Source of the DNA: Mariniflexile fucanivorans
GTDB taxonomy: Bacteria > Bacteroidota > Bacteroidia > Flavobacteriales > Flavobacteriaceae
Direction of reading: 5' to 3'
Assembly: GCF_004341235.1 (NCBI RefSeq)
Contig: NZ_SLUP01000008.1
Location: forward strand, 186,001 to 250,000
Length of the DNA stretch: 64,000 bases
The notes beneath the pieces were generated by a model. That model was not told the DNA's origin. It saw only the letters and a list, made by a program, of their open reading frames with translations, and ran no database searches. Positions within the stretch are counted from its first letter, which is position 1; each line of letters begins with the position of its first letter. Of this stretch, positions 62,915-64,000 are shown piece by piece. The translations under genes were made by a program, and so were the position numbers.

Positions 62915-64000
62915 ATGAAAACAACCGCAACTTTCAGCATCCTGTTCTGGGCAGACCTTCCCAGAGCAAAAGAGGATCAAGCCTCCATTTACGCAAGGAT
63001 TACAGTAAACGGCAAACGTGCAACAATCAGCCTAAAGAGAAAAGTTCCCATACAGGATTGGGATGCACATAAGGGTAGGGCAAGAGGGATCAACCAAAAT
63101 GCTAGGGCTCTCAATAACTATTTAGAAGAAGCCAATAGTCACTTTTTTAAATGCTATCAAGATCTAAAATTAGAAGGCAAGCTAATAACTTCGCAAGTCG
63201 TAAAGGCGAGGTATTTGGGAGAAGATGAGCAGAACCATTCCATAAATGATATTATAAGCTACCATAAAGAAGACATGGATGGCAAGTTAAAATGGGGCAC
63301 GCAAAAAAACTACTACACAACCCAAAAGTACCTGGCGAAGTTTATGTTAAAGACCTATAGAACCACGGATATGTATTTGAGGGAACTTGACTATAATTTC
63401 ATAATAAAGTTTGAAAAGCACTTGAGAAACCATATGCCGGAAGACCATCAGAAGCCCATGGGCAACAATACCGTGATGAAACATATCGAGCGGCTTAGAA
63501 AGCTGGTGAACCTAGCTTTCAAATTGGGCTGGATTGACAGAGACCCTTTTGTCAACTTCAAGGCCCAATTCATAAAAACGGAACGTTGTTTTTTAAGCCC
63601 AGAAGAATTGAGGTCCCTAGAAAAGAAACAATTCAGCATTGAGCGATTGCAACTGGTAAAAGACCTGTTTGTATTCAGTTGCTATACCAGTCTTAGCTAT
63701 ATTGATGTGATAAACCTATCGGAAGACAATATTAACATTGGAATTGATGGTAAACTTTGGATCCATTATAAACGAGAGAAAACCACCAAGGTTATAAGGA
63801 TTCCCTTACTGCCAAAAGCATTGGGGGTAATTGAAACTTATAAAGGCAAACAAAAAAACAAGAGCCAAGAAAACGCATTGTTCCCAAACATATCGAACCA
63901 AAAACTGAATGCCTACCTAAAGGAAATAGCAGACTTGTGTGGTATTAAAAAGAACCTGACCTTTCATATTGCCAGACATACTTTTGCCACAACCGTTATG
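62915..64000 (+). CDS. tyrosine site-specific integrase, N-terminal part (runs off window)
   Basis: The 362 visible residues begin MKTTATFSILFWADLPRAKE. They show an arm-type DNA-binding region (about 1-80), a SAM-like core-binding domain (about 105-215, with IISYHKEDMDGKLKWGTQKN) and the start of the catalytic domain. FVFSCYTSLSYIDVINL holds Ser261 where most tyrosine recombinases have the first catalytic Arg (TGLR). The IntDOT integrase of CTnDOT also lacks that Arg. HYKREKTTKVIRIPLL and the box FHIARHTFAT (His351, Arg354) follow. The gene is cut at the right edge. Codons are richer in G and C than in the preceding genes. Located 250 bases after tRNA-Pro, it most likely belongs to an integrative element. 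Confidence 0.92.
   Translation, partial: MKTTATFSILFWADLPRAKEDQASIYARITVNGKRATISLKRKVPIQDWDAHKGRARGINQNARALNNYLEEANSHFFKCYQDLKLEGKLITSQVVKARYLGEDEQNHSINDIISYHKEDMDGKLKWGTQKNYYTTQKYLAKFMLKTYRTTDMYLRELDYNFIIKFEKHLRNHMPEDHQKPMGNNTVMKHIERLRKLVNLAFKLGWIDRDPFVNFKAQFIKTERCFLSPEELRSLEKKQFSIERLQLVKDLFVFSCYTSLSYIDVINLSEDNINIGIDGKLWIHYKREKTTKVIRIPLLPKALGVIETYKGKQKNKSQENALFPNISNQKLNAYLKEIADLCGIKKNLTFHIARHTFATTVM

Overview
The window is AT-rich chromosomal DNA from a member of the Bacteroidota, most probably a marine Flavobacteriaceae. Four things point there. Promoters, where visible, fit the Bacteroidota pattern TTG-N19/20-TAnnTTTG. Starts mostly lack a Shine-Dalgarno sequence. There is a secreted protein with a type IX secretion (T9SS) C-terminal signal. 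Many gene neighbourhoods are typical of this group: spoT-fur-purA, rlmD-DUF6452-DUF6048, zapA-6S RNA-rny, gyrA-TPR protein, and agmatine deiminase with N-carbamoylputrescine amidase. No protein identity was checked by a search; all calls rest on motifs and recalled family knowledge.

Layout. 1-5.4 kb (minus strand): OstA/LptA-like protein (cut by the left edge), purA, a Fur-family regulator, spoT/relA and rdgB. 5.5-11.6 kb: hpf, rlmH, nadC, a YihY-type membrane protein, priA and a LytTR response regulator. 11.7-14.4 kb: rpsF-rpsR-rplI, a lipoprotein glycerophosphodiesterase and DUF6495. 14.4-16.7 kb: hisS, enlarged by about 120 internal residues and flanked on both sides by REP/MITE-like repeats. 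16.7-30.6 kb: a 1461-residue T9SS cargo protein, the putrescine pair aguA/aguB, DUF6048/DUF6452, rlmD, rocD, small membrane proteins, an Smr-domain protein and a calcium-repeat surface protein. 30.6-36 kb: cysteine desulfurase, TonB-dependent receptor and M23 peptidase. 36.1-38.6 kb: coiled-coil protein, zapA, a candidate 6S RNA and rny. 38.6-44.9 kb: two paralogous PAS histidine kinases, xerD, aroQ and three small beta-barrel proteins. 44.9-62.4 kb: lpdA, ndh, DUF1572, msrB, an M48 protease, an MFS transporter, clpC, gyrA, a TPR protein, an NlpC/P60 hydrolase, a thiolase and a PgpH-like HD phosphohydrolase. 62.4-64 kb: tRNA-Ser(GCT), tRNA-Pro(TGG), then the start of a tyrosine integrase that runs off the right edge. 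It uses a visibly different codon pattern and probably marks the left end of an integrative element.

Function. Most of the window is housekeeping: nucleotide and stringent-response metabolism, translation, replication restart, division and proteostasis. Arginine/ornithine-linked genes (rocD, aguA, aguB) lie within 6 kb of each other. Surface biology is represented by the T9SS protein, TonB receptor, M23 peptidase and beta-barrels. Signalling proteins are a LytTR regulator, two orphan PAS kinases, a (p)ppGpp enzyme and a probable c-di-AMP phosphodiesterase.

I found no defence island, CRISPR array or biosynthetic cluster. The observations most worth following are the in-frame insertion in HisRS and its repeat-rich surroundings, the in-frame stop at the head of the second kinase gene, the candidate 6S RNA, the degenerate 8-bp-period repeats in three intergenic regions, and the integrase next to tRNA-Pro, whose cargo lies outside the window.
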